16,016 nt of DNA from an uncultured Prosthecobacter sp. (GCA_937941745.1 CALDGV010000777.1:1-16016); one strand, 5' to 3'; counted from the stretch's first letter, positions 7,515 through 15,495 are shown. The notes: generated by a model not told the origin, from the sequence alone. A program made the numbers and translations.

Positions 7515-8005
7515 GACGAGGCTGGATGAAATCTGGAGCGACTGCGAAGCAGTGACGCAAGCCGCTCCACCAGGGGCAGTGCGACTCCATAAGCCAGAGC
7601 AAAGAGCAGCGGCGCGATGATGAACCATGCCGCAATGCCATAAAGGGCGGTCATGCCATAGTCTCGGAAGAAGGGGCCTGGCTCATCAAAGAAGCGCTGC
7701 ATCATCGTGGGGATGTGGATGCTGACGTGGGGTGCATTGAACAGCCATTCACCCGCCCGGTAAAAGCCAAGCAATGATGCCCATTGCAGCGGATAGGCTG
7801 CAGTTTTGAAGGCCTGCAGCACTGGCTGATTCAGCCTCAGCGGCATTCCGATGAGCAGAGTCAGCAAGGTATTCGAACCCAGAATGGGAAACACGCCCAG
7901 AGTTACTCCCCAGGCCATGGCCTGAGAGATTTTGCGTGGTGTCACACCCTGTGTGAGCTGGGTGATCACGGGCCGGATGATCCAGCTTTGGATCATTCCC
8001 TTCAT
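7511..8005 (-). CDS. DUF2062 domain membrane protein
   Basis: The 164-residue protein fits the DUF2062 family. An N-terminal amphipathic part is followed by GVTPRKISQAMAWGVTLG (about 20-37), then FPILGSNTLLTLLIG and a helix with LNQPVLQAF. A second membrane segment lies at about 121-145. The function of the family is unknown; members often sit beside lipid or polysaccharide genes. Its ATG overlaps the stop of the DUF1475 gene and its stop overlaps the DUF1295 start, both as ATGA, so it is translated in step with its neighbours. This placement suggests a membrane scaffold or partner in the lipid modification pathway (inference). Confidence 0.85.
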   Translation of the reverse strand: MKGMIQSWIIRPVITQLTQGVTPRKISQAMAWGVTLGVFPILGSNTLLTLLIGMPLRLNQPVLQAFKTAAYPLQWASLLGFYRAGEWLFNAPHVSIHIPTMMQRFFDEPGPFFRDYGMTALYGIAAWFIIAPLLFALAYGVALPLVERLASLLRSRSRFHPASS

Positions 8006-8340
8006 CTTGCCGCCCTCCGAAGCAGCAGATCCTCAATGCGGGCATTCAGCGGCAGCTTGAAAAGATGCATGAGAGTATAGGCGGCCATGGCGATGTTTCC
8101 GAGCAGCAGGATGGCAATGAGCCAGAGGAAGCGGGGCAGCCATGCATTTTCCTTGTAAACCACCCAGCACCAGAAGGTAAGAAATCCCCAGTAGGCATCG
8201 AACAGTGTGGCGATGAACCATGGATTTGTCAGTGTTTCATACGGCAGACGCCAGAGGGCGATCTGACTGCTGGCCCAGGTGGTGACTGCCAGCATGGAAA
8301 CCAGCACCAGGATGAAGAACAGGCGCAGCACGAGGATCAT
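8002..8340 (-). CDS. Small membrane protein, DUF1475-like
   Basis: The 112-residue protein has three predicted membrane helices at about 3-25, 42-63 and 70-94 and a basic C-terminus (RIEDLLLRRAAR). The segment FDAYWGFLTFWCWVVYKE resembles the core of DUF1475; I assign the family from memory of that motif. No catalytic motif is visible. The gene starts 3 bp after the methyltransferase stop and its stop overlaps the DUF2062 start as ATGA. Function unknown; position inside the operon suggests a partner of the acyl-chain-modifying enzymes. Confidence 0.75.
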   Translation of the reverse strand: MILVLRLFFILVLVSMLAVTTWASSQIALWRLPYETLTNPWFIATLFDAYWGFLTFWCWVVYKENAWLPRFLWLIAILLLGNIAMAAYTLMHLFKLPLNARIEDLLLRRAAR

Positions 8341-8343
8341 GGC

Positions 8344-9630
8344 CTACCAGGTCCGGTGAAGGGAGGTGTTGTTCGGCCGGGTGTACACCGCCTGCACGAC
8401 GCTGATGTTCCGGGTGGCGAAAGCAGCTTCGCAATACTGGAGATAGAGGTTCCACTTGCGGATGAAGCGTTCATCAAAGCCAAGGGCTTTGACCTCGGTG
8501 AGCCTGGCGTTAAAACGCTCATACCACTGGCGGAGGGTCTGAGCATAGCCTGCGCCCAGGTCTTCAAGGCCATGCAGGAACATGTCGCCGGTCTTGTTGA
8601 TGGCCTCATTGATTCGGGCCATGCTTAGCAGCAGTGAACCGGGGAAAATGTGTTTCTGAATCCAGTCCACACCACGCTTCAGGTTCTCGTAGCGGCAGTC
8701 AGGCACCGTGATGACCTGAAAGGCGAGCAGGCCACCTGGCTTCAACACCTCCTGGCATTTGGCAAAATAGCCGTTCACATAGGCATCACCGACGGCTTCA
8801 AGCATCTCGATGGAGGCGATTTTGTCGAACTGACCGGTAATGTGGCGGTAGTCTTGCAGGCGGATTTCGATCAAATGACCGAGTCCTTCACGCTGCACAC
8901 GTTCGCTGGCATACTTGAACTGCTCCTGGGAAATCGTCACGGCGGTGACGCGGCAGCCATGCTCGCGCGCAGCATGGGTGCAAAACCCTCCCCAGCCGCA
9001 GCCGATCTCCAGGACATGATCCGTGGACTTGAGTTCCAGTTTCTGACATAAGGCTTCGTACTTATTCCACTGTGCCTTGGCAAGCGCTTGGCCCGGCTCG
9101 GTGAATTTGGCGGCGGAGTAGGTCATGGTTTCATCGAGCCAGAGAGAGTAGAACTCATTTCCGAGGTCGTAGTGCTCTGCGATGTTCCTGCGGCTTGTTT
9201 TCACGCTGTTGGGCCGGAGTAGGTGCAAAATCCGGTTGTACAACTTCAGCAGGTTCGTCCCGGCGAGCCGTGTGGAACTGGCCTGGCTGCCCTGCACGGC
9301 ATGGATGTTCTGAATGAACCAAGAAATGACTCCGGCGATGTCATCGGTGTCCCAGTCGCCTTCGACATAAGCTTCGCCAAAGCCGACATTTCCAAAAAGT
9401 GCACAGTCTTTGAAAAACGCCCAGCTTCGGATTCTCATCTCGGCAGTTATCTCGGCTCCAGGAGCTCCCAGAACGTGCTGATGACCATCTGGCAGTACCA
9501 GGCGCAGCCCGCCCAAAGGGAAGCTGCGGAGGGTTTTCATGACGAGCTTCTCGTAAAAGCCTTCGCGCCTCGACTGGGGTGGAGATGCGTCAAGTTCATC
9601 GGCTAATGTGAGCGTGGACGTGCTGTTCAT
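8344..9630 (-). CDS. CFA-like SAM-dependent fatty-acyl-phospholipid methyltransferase
   Basis: The 428-residue protein is homologous to cyclopropane-fatty-acyl-phospholipid synthase, which adds a SAM-derived methylene to a cis double bond of a membrane lipid. An N-terminal lipid-binding domain (about 25-140) precedes the methyltransferase domain (about 150-428). Visible landmarks are EHYDLGNEFY at 152-161, the SAM loop EIGCGWGG at 208-215, Glu278 in IEMLEAVG, Ile307 and Tyr370 in WYERF. Compared from memory with E. coli Cfa, the bicarbonate ligands Cys139 and His266 are replaced by Ala173 (MTYSAAKF) and Gln305 (FQVIT); Glu, Ile and Tyr are kept. This suggests an outcome other than a plain cyclopropane. 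Its ATG overlaps the DUF1365 stop (ATGA). Confidence 0.93.
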   Translation of the reverse strand: MNSTSTLTLADELDASPPQSRREGFYEKLVMKTLRSFPLGGLRLVLPDGHQHVLGAPGAEITAEMRIRSWAFFKDCALFGNVGFGEAYVEGDWDTDDIAGVISWFIQNIHAVQGSQASSTRLAGTNLLKLYNRILHLLRPNSVKTSRRNIAEHYDLGNEFYSLWLDETMTYSAAKFTEPGQALAKAQWNKYEALCQKLELKSTDHVLEIGCGWGGFCTHAAREHGCRVTAVTISQEQFKYASERVQREGLGHLIEIRLQDYRHITGQFDKIASIEMLEAVGDAYVNGYFAKCQEVLKPGGLLAFQVITVPDCRYENLKRGVDWIQKHIFPGSLLLSMARINEAINKTGDMFLHGLEDLGAGYAQTLRQWYERFNARLTEVKALGFDERFIRKWNLYLQYCEAAFATRNISVVQAVYTRPNNTSLHRTW

Positions 9631-10424
9631 GGCTTTGTCGGGAGGAGAGAGCGGTGCGGCCGATAGACCCCGCGCTGAAGTTCGGGCTGGTCCGCTTTCC
9701 GATAAACGTGCAGACCCTTCATCCAGAGGCGTAAAGCATGCCAGTGGATGAGAAAAATCACCCGCAAAGTCACGAGCGGGTAACGCCAGAAGGCCTTCCA
9801 GAGGCTGGCGTCGGTCAATGGCTGGCGATTCCCGGTCAATGTGGTCAGGATGGCGCGCTCCTCCCCGTCATGATCATCGACATGGATTTCCAGCTGTTCT
9901 CCTGGCAGCCTCAGCTTGAAGTCAAACTTCAGTTCCAGTCCGAAGAAGGGGGATACATAGAAGTGTTTTGGCGTGACGAGCCTGAACCTGTCTTGATCAG
10001 CCTCAAACTCTGTCAGCACATATGGCTTCTGCTCATGAAACGTGTTCGTGACCTCCGCCACGGCCGCCACGGGTTTTCCGGCTGCATCGAAGGCATAATA
10101 AAAGCAGACAGGATTGAAAATGTAGCCTAGGACGCGGGGAAAGGCCAGCAGCCTTACGCTGGAGACTTTTGAGATGTCCACACCTGACTCCCTCATGATC
10201 TGCAGCACATTTTCCTTGGCGTCGGCACTGCTTTTCTGAATGTGGTCGGAGTCAAAAAAAGAGAACAGGCTCCAGCGGTTCCTCTTCAGCAGCTTCAGGC
10301 TGCCAGAGAGAGCATCAAGTTCATCAAGGTCGAGCCACAGGTAGAAGAGACCATACTCAAAGCAGTGCTGCTTCGGCCTCAGCCGATGGTGCATTACCCG
10401 ACAATGGTAGAGAGCCGAGTTCAT
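9627..10424 (-). CDS. DUF1365 family protein
   Basis: The 265-residue protein matches DUF1365, a family that co-occurs with COG2907 oxidoreductases and CFA-like methyltransferases. Features are LYHCRVMHHRL at the N-terminus, FEYGLFYLWLDLDEL, RLLAFPRVLGYIFNPVCFYY at about 111-130, AEVTNTFHEQKPYVL, and KHFYVSPFF. The C-terminal third has one hydrophobic stretch (PLVTLRVIFLIHWHALRLW). The reaction is unknown; some annotations call it a plasma membrane or cyclopropane-associated protein. It starts 3 bp after the oxidoreductase stop and its stop overlaps the methyltransferase start by ATGA, which supports joint action on the same lipid substrate. Confidence 0.92.
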   Translation of the reverse strand: MNSALYHCRVMHHRLRPKQHCFEYGLFYLWLDLDELDALSGSLKLLKRNRWSLFSFFDSDHIQKSSADAKENVLQIMRESGVDISKVSSVRLLAFPRVLGYIFNPVCFYYAFDAAGKPVAAVAEVTNTFHEQKPYVLTEFEADQDRFRLVTPKHFYVSPFFGLELKFDFKLRLPGEQLEIHVDDHDGEERAILTTLTGNRQPLTDASLWKAFWRYPLVTLRVIFLIHWHALRLWMKGLHVYRKADQPELQRGVYRPHRSLLPTKP

Positions 10425-10427
10425 GCG

Positions 10428-11708
10428 TCACCAAGGCTCCTCTCCCAGAAGGTCGCGGCAGACGTTCACAGAAGACATGAAGCCATCTTCATGAAAGCCG
10501 TAGCGTGTCCAGGCACCGCAGTAGTAGGTGGTCTGGTCGCGTGAGATCTGGTTCAGTTCAGGCACACGCCTTTGAGCGGCCACAGCCTTCACATCGAAGA
10601 GCGGGTGTTCGTATTGAATCCTCTTCAGCACCTTGGTGGGATCAACGCTGCCCTCGCCGTTGATGCTGACAAAGTAGTTGGTCTTCTCGGACACCCCCTG
10701 AAGGAGGTTCATCCAATAGTGCGTGCTCGGCTGGAGGATGCCGCGTTCGTCGAACTCGATGTGGTAGTTCCATGACGCCCAGCATTTCTTTGTGCGTGGC
10801 ATGAAGCGGTCGTCAGTGTGCAAGGTGGCGATGTTTTGCTGGTATTGGAAGGCTGGCAGGATCTCGAGTTCCAGCGGGGTTGGCTCCGCCAGCATCTTCA
10901 GTGAAGTTGGCGTATGAGTTGCCAGAATGACCTTGTCGTAGGTTTCTGGCAGCTGATCCCTGGCATAAACGACCGCCTGACCGTTCCGGCGCTCAATTCG
11001 GGTTACGGGAGTATTCAGACGGATGCGATCCCGGAAGGGAGGAATCAATTTGCGCACGTATTGGCGGCTCCCATCCACCAGAGTCCACCATGGGTGTCTT
11101 GTCTGCATGCCGAGAAAGCCATGGTTGAACCAGAAATGCATCAGCGTCCGCGCCGGAAAGTCCATCATTTTGTCCGGCGGTGTGGACCAGACAGCACTTC
11201 CCATGGGGATGATGTAGAGGTCCAGAAAATCCTGACCATAGCCGCGAGCATGTGCATACTCCCGCAGCGTCATGTGCTCGAAGCGCGGATCGTTCATGGC
11301 TTCCACCGTCTCTTCGTTGAAACGCTGGATCTTGAGAAGAAACTTCCAGAAGCGCGGGCTGAGCAAATTCGAGCGCTGGCCGAAGATCGTGTCGAGGTTT
11401 TTGCCGTTGTACTCATAACCCGTGGGGAGGTGTCTGAGGCTGAAAGACATGTCCGTGCGCTTGGATTTGACACCCAGCTCCTTGAACAGCCTGCAGAGCA
11501 GAGGGTAGGTCTGATGGTTGAAGACCATGAAACCTGTGTCGATGGGCAGTTCCTGCCCGTCTTCGGTCACCGTGACAGTGTTTGTATGCCCTCCGATGTA
11601 GTCGGCCGCCTCATAGAGGGTGATGTCGTGGCGTTTGTGCAGGAAATGTGCGCAGCCCAGCCCGGCGATGCCGGAACCAATGATGGCGATTCGTTGACGG
11701 GAGGGCAT
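10428..11708 (-). CDS. FAD-dependent oxidoreductase (COG2907, amine-oxidase/desaturase-like)
   Basis: The 426-residue flavoprotein begins with a Rossmann motif IIGSGIAGLGCAHFL (GxGxxG at 11-16) and the ribose-binding Glu33 in LYEA, followed by GGHTNT. The C-terminus has the flavin-contacting CGAWTRYGFHEDGFMSS typical of COG2907. Relatives are annotated as amine oxidases; in alphaproteobacteria a related protein in the furan fatty acid pathway acts as an acyl-chain desaturase (recalled as UfaD). It is the first gene of the six-gene operon, 123 bp after the RNase R stop. Likely role: oxidation or desaturation of a phospholipid acyl chain that is also methylated by the downstream enzyme. The start ATG is set by the Rossmann motif at residue 7 onward. 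Confidence 0.9.
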   Translation of the reverse strand: MPSRQRIAIIGSGIAGLGCAHFLHKRHDITLYEAADYIGGHTNTVTVTEDGQELPIDTGFMVFNHQTYPLLCRLFKELGVKSKRTDMSFSLRHLPTGYEYNGKNLDTIFGQRSNLLSPRFWKFLLKIQRFNEETVEAMNDPRFEHMTLREYAHARGYGQDFLDLYIIPMGSAVWSTPPDKMMDFPARTLMHFWFNHGFLGMQTRHPWWTLVDGSRQYVRKLIPPFRDRIRLNTPVTRIERRNGQAVVYARDQLPETYDKVILATHTPTSLKMLAEPTPLELEILPAFQYQQNIATLHTDDRFMPRTKKCWASWNYHIEFDERGILQPSTHYWMNLLQGVSEKTNYFVSINGEGSVDPTKVLKRIQYEHPLFDVKAVAAQRRVPELNQISRDQTTYYCGAWTRYGFHEDGFMSSVNVCRDLLGEEPW

Positions 11709-11718
11709 GAGAGGGCAG

Positions 11719-11734
11719 GTGGAAAAACTTCCAC
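11719..11734. promoter_or_regulatory. Inverted repeat just upstream of the lipid operon
   Basis: GTGGAA and TTCCAC form perfect 6-bp arms around four bases, ending 10 bp before the oxidoreductase start codon (11708). In the minus-strand RNA this would be a compact hairpin with loop GUUU near the ribosome site. It could be an operator or a leader hairpin. No good promoter hexamers could be recognised in the 123-bp region. Confidence 0.35.
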
Positions 11735-11796
11735 TCTGTTCGCTTCTCCCCGTCTGTTGGATTCAAAAGGTTCGAGCCTCTGCCGGCATTCATGTG

Positions 11797-11813
11797 GCTG
11801 GGATATCCCCAGC
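11797..11813. repeat. Stem-loop 19 bp after the RNase R stop codon
   Basis: GCTGGG and CCCAGC are perfect 6-bp arms around five bases. The stem lies just downstream of the RNase R stop (11832) on the minus strand. No T-run follows, so it is not a classical intrinsic terminator. It may protect the 3' end or weaken read-through into the lipid operon. Confidence 0.3.
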
Positions 11814-11831
11814 GGGAGGTTTTTCCCAGGT

Positions 11832-14105
11832 TTACTGGGTGCGCCGGTGCTTCTTCGCTGGCCTGACCTTTTCGTAAAAGGCTGGTTTGGAGCTGTCCTT
11901 TCCTGGGGCTTCGGGCCTGGCACCTTTCCGCCTCCCTTGATGCCTGCTGGAGGGCTCGCTGGGTGGATTTGGCCGATGGCGCGGACGTTCAGTGACAAGG
12001 CTGAAATCCACCTGCTTCTTGAACCGGTCCAGACGGTAAATTTGGACGGTGACCCGGTCACCAAGGCGGATGGCGCGGCGGCTGTGGCGCCCGATAAGAT
12101 GGCCGCGGCCTGGATCAAAACTGAAAAAGTCGTCGGGGATGGCGGACAGTGGCACCAATCCGCTCAGCCCCAGATCAGGGACATCCACGAAGAAACCAAA
12201 GTTGCGCACATCCGTCACCAGGGCAGCATAAGGCTGAGGCTTTTTCGAGCTGATCTGCGCCTCAAGATGAGCGTAGAGCTTCACCTCCTTGCTGTCCCGC
12301 TCGGCGTCTGAGCTGTTTTTCTCGGTCAGGCTGATGTGTTCGGCGATCTGTTTGGCCGCGCTGACCTGCAGTGGCGTTTTGTCAAACAAGGCGCGATGGA
12401 CGACCAAGTCAGCATACCGCCTGATGGGCGAGGTGAAGTGGGTGTACTTCTTTTTGGCAAGGCCGTAATGCCCCAGCGGCTCGATCGCGTAACGTGCGCG
12501 CATCAGCGACTTGAGGAAGCCAATCTTCAGGGCCTGGCCGATGGGCAGGCTGCCCAGCATGGCCAGCAGCTTTTGAACCTCAGGCCGGTGGGTGAGGTCA
12601 CCACACTGGATGCGGTGGCTGAGCACATCCTCACGATAGTCGTTGAGCCGCTTTTCCTTCGGTGCCTCATGCACGCGATAAACAGCGGGCACATCCAGCT
12701 GCATCAGGCGTCCGGCCACGGCCTCGTTGGCCAGAAGCATGAATTCTTCGATGAGCTGGTGGGAGATGTCGTTTTCAATGCGCTCAATCCGCAGCACGCG
12801 TCCCTGCTCGTCCAGGCGGATTTTGTTTTCAGGGAAGTCAAGGTCGAGGGAGCCGCTGCGGAACCGATGCGCGCGGATCTTTTGAGCCATGGCATTCGCA
12901 TCATGCAGCATCTGCTCGATCCGGTCTCCGGGCTTTCCTTGCAGCACAGCAAATGCCTCCTTGTAGGTGAAGCGGCGTTTGGAGTGGATGACTGCCGGGT
13001 AAAATTTTGCACTGATGACCTTTCCGGCATCACTGAGAACGAACTCGACGCATTTGGTGAGGCGTTTGACACCCGGCTTCAGGGAGCAGAGCTCGTTGCT
13101 GAGAGCCTCTGGCAGCATGGGAATCACGCGGTCCACGAGGTAGGTGGAGTTGCCACGCTTGCGTGCCTCGACATCCAGCGGGCTGCCAGGCTTCACATAA
13201 TGCGAAACATCTGCGATGTGAACCCACAGCCGCCAGTCGCGGCCTGCCCGCTGCAGACAGATGGCGTCATCAAAGTCCTTGGCGTCATCGGGATCAATCG
13301 TGACCACCTCGTGCGCGCTGCAATCCACGCGGTCCTCGCATTCTTCCGGGCTGGGCTGATTGTCCGGGCGGGACTTGGCGATGGCATTGGCCTCGGCCAG
13401 CACGGCCTTGGGGAAGTGCAGGGGAAGGTCGTAGTGACGTATCACGGACAGCATGTCCACGCCTTCGGCATCGGGAGGGCCGAGCAATTCGATGATTTCA
13501 CCCTCGGGAGGAACCTGGGGCGATTCCCATTCCAGGATTTCGACGACCACCTTGTCTCCGACATTGGGTTGGCGGCCTACATCTTTCGCGGGGGGCACGT
13601 GCACCGCTCCGGGCAGCCGTGGATCATCAGGGGTGACATAAAAGAACTGCCTCCCGCGCTGGAGCGTGCCGACGAACTGCTTGCGGCCGCGCTCCAGAAT
13701 GCGCACCACGGAGCCGGTCTGCTCTTCGGGTCCGGCTGGGCGCAGTCCGCGCGGTTTCACATCACGCCGAACCAGGACCCGGTCGCCATGCAGGGCCGTG
13801 CCGGTGCCTTTTTCTGGGATGATGATCTCGCCGATGCCAGGTTCATCGGGTTGGACAAATCCACGGCCGCCGCGGGTGATCTGAATCACGCCGGGGATCA
13901 AGTCCGCCTCCCGTGCGACAATGTAGCGGTTGCCTTTGGTGCGGACGATGAGGCCACGCCTGGCCATGTCCTTGAGGTGGCGTTGAAGCTCCTGCTGCTG
14001 GCCGGGTTTCAGGTGGAGCTGCTGAATCAGCTGGGGCACATTCGAGGGCACGTAGTCCGCCCGCCCGAGCAATTCGAGGATTTTGGGTTCCATGAGCATC
14101 AACAT
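11832..14105 (-). CDS. rnr: Ribonuclease R (RNB family exoribonuclease)
   Basis: RNase R degrades structured RNA processively from the 3' end. The 757-residue protein has an N-terminal winged-helix region (about 5-65), cold-shock domains (about 70-220), the RNB domain (about 262-590), an S1 domain (about 625-706) and a basic tail rich in Arg, Lys and Pro (707-757). The catalytic site TIDPDDAKDFDDA places Asp at 271, 277, 279 and 280, almost the E. coli numbering; HFTSPIRRYADLVVHR is at 556-571. I chose the ATG at 14105 because AAGG lies 7 bases upstream; ATG codons at 14099 and 14093 and a GTG at 14129 are alternatives. It follows the DegT-family gene by 88 bp. Confidence 0.95.
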   Translation of the reverse strand: MLMLMEPKILELLGRADYVPSNVPQLIQQLHLKPGQQQELQRHLKDMARRGLIVRTKGNRYIVAREADLIPGVIQITRGGRGFVQPDEPGIGEIIIPEKGTGTALHGDRVLVRRDVKPRGLRPAGPEEQTGSVVRILERGRKQFVGTLQRGRQFFYVTPDDPRLPGAVHVPPAKDVGRQPNVGDKVVVEILEWESPQVPPEGEIIELLGPPDAEGVDMLSVIRHYDLPLHFPKAVLAEANAIAKSRPDNQPSPEECEDRVDCSAHEVVTIDPDDAKDFDDAICLQRAGRDWRLWVHIADVSHYVKPGSPLDVEARKRGNSTYLVDRVIPMLPEALSNELCSLKPGVKRLTKCVEFVLSDAGKVISAKFYPAVIHSKRRFTYKEAFAVLQGKPGDRIEQMLHDANAMAQKIRAHRFRSGSLDLDFPENKIRLDEQGRVLRIERIENDISHQLIEEFMLLANEAVAGRLMQLDVPAVYRVHEAPKEKRLNDYREDVLSHRIQCGDLTHRPEVQKLLAMLGSLPIGQALKIGFLKSLMRARYAIEPLGHYGLAKKKYTHFTSPIRRYADLVVHRALFDKTPLQVSAAKQIAEHISLTEKNSSDAERDSKEVKLYAHLEAQISSKKPQPYAALVTDVRNFGFFVDVPDLGLSGLVPLSAIPDDFFSFDPGRGHLIGRHSRRAIRLGDRVTVQIYRLDRFKKQVDFSLVTERPRHRPNPPSEPSSRHQGRRKGARPEAPGKDSSKPAFYEKVRPAKKHRRTQ

Positions 14106-14106
14106 G

Positions 14107-14123
14107 GCACAGCCTTGCTGTGC
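14107..14123 (-). promoter_or_regulatory. Hairpin presenting the RNase R Shine-Dalgarno in its loop
   Basis: On the minus strand GCACAG and CTGTGC are perfect 6-bp arms around the loop CAAGG. The loop contains AAGG, the only plausible ribosome-binding sequence for the ATG at 14105, one base after the stem. Such a structure could tune RNase R translation with temperature or structure-binding factors; this is inference from the sequence alone. Confidence 0.35.
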
Positions 14124-14193
14124 GTGCACCCGCTAAAGTCAGGCCGCTCTGCAGCAGCGAGCTTTGACGATTTCTGACCAAGGAAGATGAACT

Positions 14194-15384
14194 TCAGGCC
14201 ACCCATTCGGCAATGCCGGCGATGACTTCCAGCCGCTGGGCTTCGGTCAGTTCGCCATAGATCGGGATGCTGACCACTTCGCCAGCCAGACGATGCGAGA
14301 TTTCGCAGCCTTTTCGGGAGCTTTCCGGCAGGCAGGCAAAGCACTGCTGCTGGTCGAGCGTGACGGGGTAATAGACCTCGCAGCCGATCTTCTTTGAGGT
14401 GAGGTGATCTCGCAGACTGTCACGTCGGCCGGATCCAAGCACCCGAAGAGTGTATTGGTTCCAGATGTGTTCGTTGTGGGAGTACCCGACCGGCAGCACG
14501 ATCTTCGCATTCTGTGCCGTCAGCCAGCTGTCCTGCACAGCCATGCATTTGCAGTGTGCCGGGTCCGCCTGGACTACTCCCTGCAGCCTGGAAAGCTCCT
14601 GTGTGTAATGAGCTGCGTTCCTCTGCCGGTCAGCCGTGTACTGGGCATAGCGCTTCAGTTTCACGCTCAGGAGGGCGCACTGGAGGGTGTCCATGCGGAA
14701 ATTGCCTCCCACATAGTGATGGTAATACTTCGGCTTCGATCCATGCACCCTCAGCACGCGGGCGAACTCGGCCAGTTCATCATCATTTGTGACCAGCATG
14801 CCACCGTCGCCGAATCCACCCAGGTTTTTGCTAGGAAAGAAACTGTAAGTGCCAAAGTCACCCATCGTGCCGGACTGCCTGCCTTTGTAGGCGGCGCCGA
14901 TGGACTGAGCGGCATCCTCCACCACTTTGAGGCCATGCTCCTGTGCCAGGGCCAGGATGGGATCCATGTCAGCACACTGGCCGAAGAGGTGCACCGGGAT
15001 GATGGCCTTGGTCCTGGTAGTGATCTTCGACCGGGCATCGTTGACATCAAGGTTGAAGCAGATGGGGCAGATGTCGGCAAAAACAGGCACGGCACCCAGG
15101 CGTGAAACTGCTCCCGCTGTGGCGAAAAAGGTAAACGCAGGGCAGATGACCTCATCGCCCGGCTGGATGTTCAGTGCCATGAGAGCCAGGAGCAGGGCAT
15201 CCGTTCCCGAGGAGACGGCCAGTGCATGGCGGGCTCCGGTCATGGTCGCGACCTCCTTCTCAAAGGTTTCCATCTCCGGCCCCATGATGAACCTTCCGTG
15301 CTTCAGCACCTGGGTGAAGGCGGCCTGGAGTTCGGGTTCAAGGGGGAGGTTCTGGGCGTTGACGTCAAGAAGGGGGACGGGCAT
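14194..15384 (-). CDS. DegT/DnrJ/EryC1/StrS family aminotransferase
   Basis: PLP enzymes of this family transfer an amino group to keto-sugars for surface glycans or antibiotics. The 396-residue protein starts with the typical MPVPLLDVNAQN. It has VSSGTDALLLAL, PAFTFFATAGA, VVEDAAQSIGA (Asp157, which contacts the PLP ring nitrogen) and SFFPSKNLGGFGDGG, where Lys186 should form the Schiff base. The ATG at 15384 is chosen for the family N-terminus; the frame extends to 15498 without similarity. Between LQGVV and the HIWNQYTLRV segment there is a longer stretch than usual, holding HCKC. RNase R lies downstream; no sugar dehydratase or glycosyltransferase is nearby, so the substrate is unknown. 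Confidence 0.92.
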   Translation of the reverse strand: MPVPLLDVNAQNLPLEPELQAAFTQVLKHGRFIMGPEMETFEKEVATMTGARHALAVSSGTDALLLALMALNIQPGDEVICPAFTFFATAGAVSRLGAVPVFADICPICFNLDVNDARSKITTRTKAIIPVHLFGQCADMDPILALAQEHGLKVVEDAAQSIGAAYKGRQSGTMGDFGTYSFFPSKNLGGFGDGGMLVTNDDELAEFARVLRVHGSKPKYYHHYVGGNFRMDTLQCALLSVKLKRYAQYTADRQRNAAHYTQELSRLQGVVQADPAHCKCMAVQDSWLTAQNAKIVLPVGYSHNEHIWNQYTLRVLGSGRRDSLRDHLTSKKIGCEVYYPVTLDQQQCFACLPESSRKGCEISHRLAGEVVSIPIYGELTEAQRLEVIAGIAEWVA

Positions 15385-15495
15385 GGCAGGAAGCCATCCG
15401 TAGAGATGAATGCCCTTCATGCCAGCAATTCCTGTGTCGCCGGGCATCGGCGTGCAGGCACCGAAGGATCCTCGCGCCACCGGAAAAATCTTCGA

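Noticed and set aside
10914..12311. Plus-strand open frame of about 465 codons opposite the flavoprotein and RNase R
   Set aside because: It spans two real minus-strand genes and their gap, with no recognisable domain; an antisense artefact.
12336..14177. Long plus-strand open frame opposite RNase R
   Set aside because: It is antisense to a clear RNase R with intact catalytic motifs, its translation resembles no protein family, and GC-rich codon use produces such open antisense frames.
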